Shown here piece after piece: positions 62,761-64,000 of a DNA stretch of 64,000 bases; within the stretch, counting starts at the first letter, position 1; each line of letters begins with the position of its first letter. Both the position numbers and the translations under genes were made by a program. The DNA comes from Calliopum simillimum. Taxonomy: Eukaryota; Arthropoda; Insecta; Diptera; Lauxaniidae. Below the pieces are notes generated by a model. The model did no database searches. It worked only from the letters and a program-made list of their open reading frames with translations, and had not been told where the DNA came from. The DNA lies in the NCBI GenBank assembly GCA_951812925.1, contig OX638370.1:41605948-41669947 (forward strand), given 5' to 3'.

Positions 62761-64000
62761 AAAACAAAATCCAACATGATCCAGCAATATAAGGAATACT
62801 CGTACACTATATTTTAGTGACACCCCTGTGAGATTGCACTCCATAATGTAATTTTTAAATGGTCATTACTTTGTAGAAAACAATCATAGAACACCACTTT
62901 ATAGCTCATTTTGGAGTTAAAGAATGGTATTACATGATTCAATAAAAAAAAAAGGCAGACGAATTTCGTCCGTACTGTATACAACCTCAAATATAGCCGG
63001 AAACCTAGATATTTCGCTTTGAGTTTCATGGTGTGATTTTAAAGTTAACATAACTTTGCAGAGAATTATTACAGATGAACATTCAATAGTTCAATTTAAA
63101 GCCAAAAGAAAGTACCAAATGCTTCTGGTAATAGAAGTTAAAAAAAAAATTTTGTGTGTCCTGCATATAACATCCAAAATAGCCAAAAATCGTGTTAAAT
63201 TAAATTAAAATTTTTTAAAAACCACCGTGTGCTGGCATAATTTAAAAAAATTATTTACTACGTACATGCTTATATCTTAAATATATACATTGTTTTGTGC
63301 CAAATTCCAGAATTTTGGCATTCGAAATTTTGCACCGATCTCAATAATTTTTCTTTAGTTTTTATTAAAATAGTTCTTGCCATTACAAAAAACAAACTCT
63401 GAGGTAAAGAATTGGGAATTTTAATCTGAATGAGATTTTTTAAGGAGCAGCAAGGGCAACGATAGGCAGTTTGCGATACCTCTCTCGAATTCTTCTTCGC
63501 TGATGTGGTATTACGTCGGAAAGCCATCTAGGGCATTCAAGCTAAAATGTGTATGAGTGTGCTGGTGGGCTTGATCAGTACCTCTCTCCGATGTAGCGTA
63601 ATCGCAGATACTTTTATTGTACAAACGTTTACGTTTCATTGCTTTGTAATGCTCAGTAGATCGGGGTGCAGCGAAAAAAGGCGCAGCACCAAAGAGTCGC
63701 AGCGAAGGTAAAAAAACATTGAAGGAATGGAGGTGAACGTTTTCAAATATAAAATATTTTATTATGTACAAAGTTTTTACACTCATACTCATGCTAATAT
63801 TGCTTCTGCAAAATATTTCTTCGAATTATACGACACTTTTTTACTCACTTCATATTTTATGATTTTTAGTTTATTTTTCCTTTTTGCATTTTTAATGATT
63901 TCAATTCAAACGAGAAGCCAATTAAGATTGTGTAACAAAAATTACTTAATTATTTACTTAAATCCGTATGTCAATTTATAAAAAATCTTTCAAATTAAAT
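62761..64000. other. Intergenic stretch, nothing certain
   Basis: A minus-strand frame at 63527-63270 begins MAFRRNTTSAKKNSREVSQT and contains AYRCPCCSLKN, with a possible donor (GAGAGGTATC) after codon 15. It has no family signature and no supporting promoter, so it is not called a gene. Confidence 0.3.

Overview
The window is AT-rich, intron-containing, transposon-packed animal DNA, almost certainly from a fly (Diptera). A tephritid-like genome is a reasonable guess but is not proven by anything here. The reasons are mariner elements with TA target duplications, RTE and CR1/jockey-type LINEs, Helitron-type DINE-1/INE-1-like elements, 68-73 bp introns with GTAAGT donors, TATA boxes with a TCAGT initiator about 30 bp downstream, and a His/Gly/Ser/Thr-rich terminal exon of the fly type. 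There are no bacterial operons, CRISPR arrays or phage genes.

Few host genes can be supported. (1) At 4655-4756 (+) is a one-exon gene for a 33-residue secreted peptide, with its own TATA box and poly(A) signal. (2) At 24525-24840 (-) and 38426-38733 (-) are two paralogous two-exon genes for small secreted Kunitz-domain proteins. They were duplicated with about 350 bp of 5' flank, and a third copy of that flank survives without a gene at 14050-14300. (3) At 41825-42661 (+) is the terminal exon of a gene whose other exons lie upstream of it. Its frame stays open for 65 codons past the TAG, a candidate for stop-codon readthrough. (4) Unrecognised or broken coding stretches lie at 17590-18262 (-), 18280-18420 (+) and 21448-22006 (-).

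Most of the rest is mobile DNA. A 5'-truncated LINE with an open 998-codon endonuclease/RT frame lies at 26577-30203 (-), and a 3' fragment of a related LINE at 5301-5975 (-). RTE-type pieces lie at 35694-35885, 49267-49318, 52758-53972 and 61255-61995. The mariners are a full-length copy with two stops (32640-33901), an internally deleted inverted sister (34876-35690) and a relic (43545-44139). Tc1-type transposase relics lie at 14600-15030 and 56300-57010. A degenerate transposon-like coding region lies at 1973-3892. DINE-1-like elements lie at 40196-41033, 44236-44594 and 47168-47862. Two TA-flanked elements with CCCAGTGTGCC ends (46423-48197 and 54993-56194) carry tRNA-like segments.

The most striking large-scale property is the density of long inverted repeats (foldback DNA): 11557-12512, 15838-16665, 16724-16934, 18975-20770, 23127-24262, 45800-46300, 48718-49090 and others. 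Two of these families (A and B below) recur many times across the 64 kb. Insertion histories can be read directly in places: a non-autonomous hAT element with a perfect 8-bp duplication sits inside an RTE relic, and a DINE-1-like element sits inside one CCCAGTGTGCC element whose sister copy preserves the empty site.
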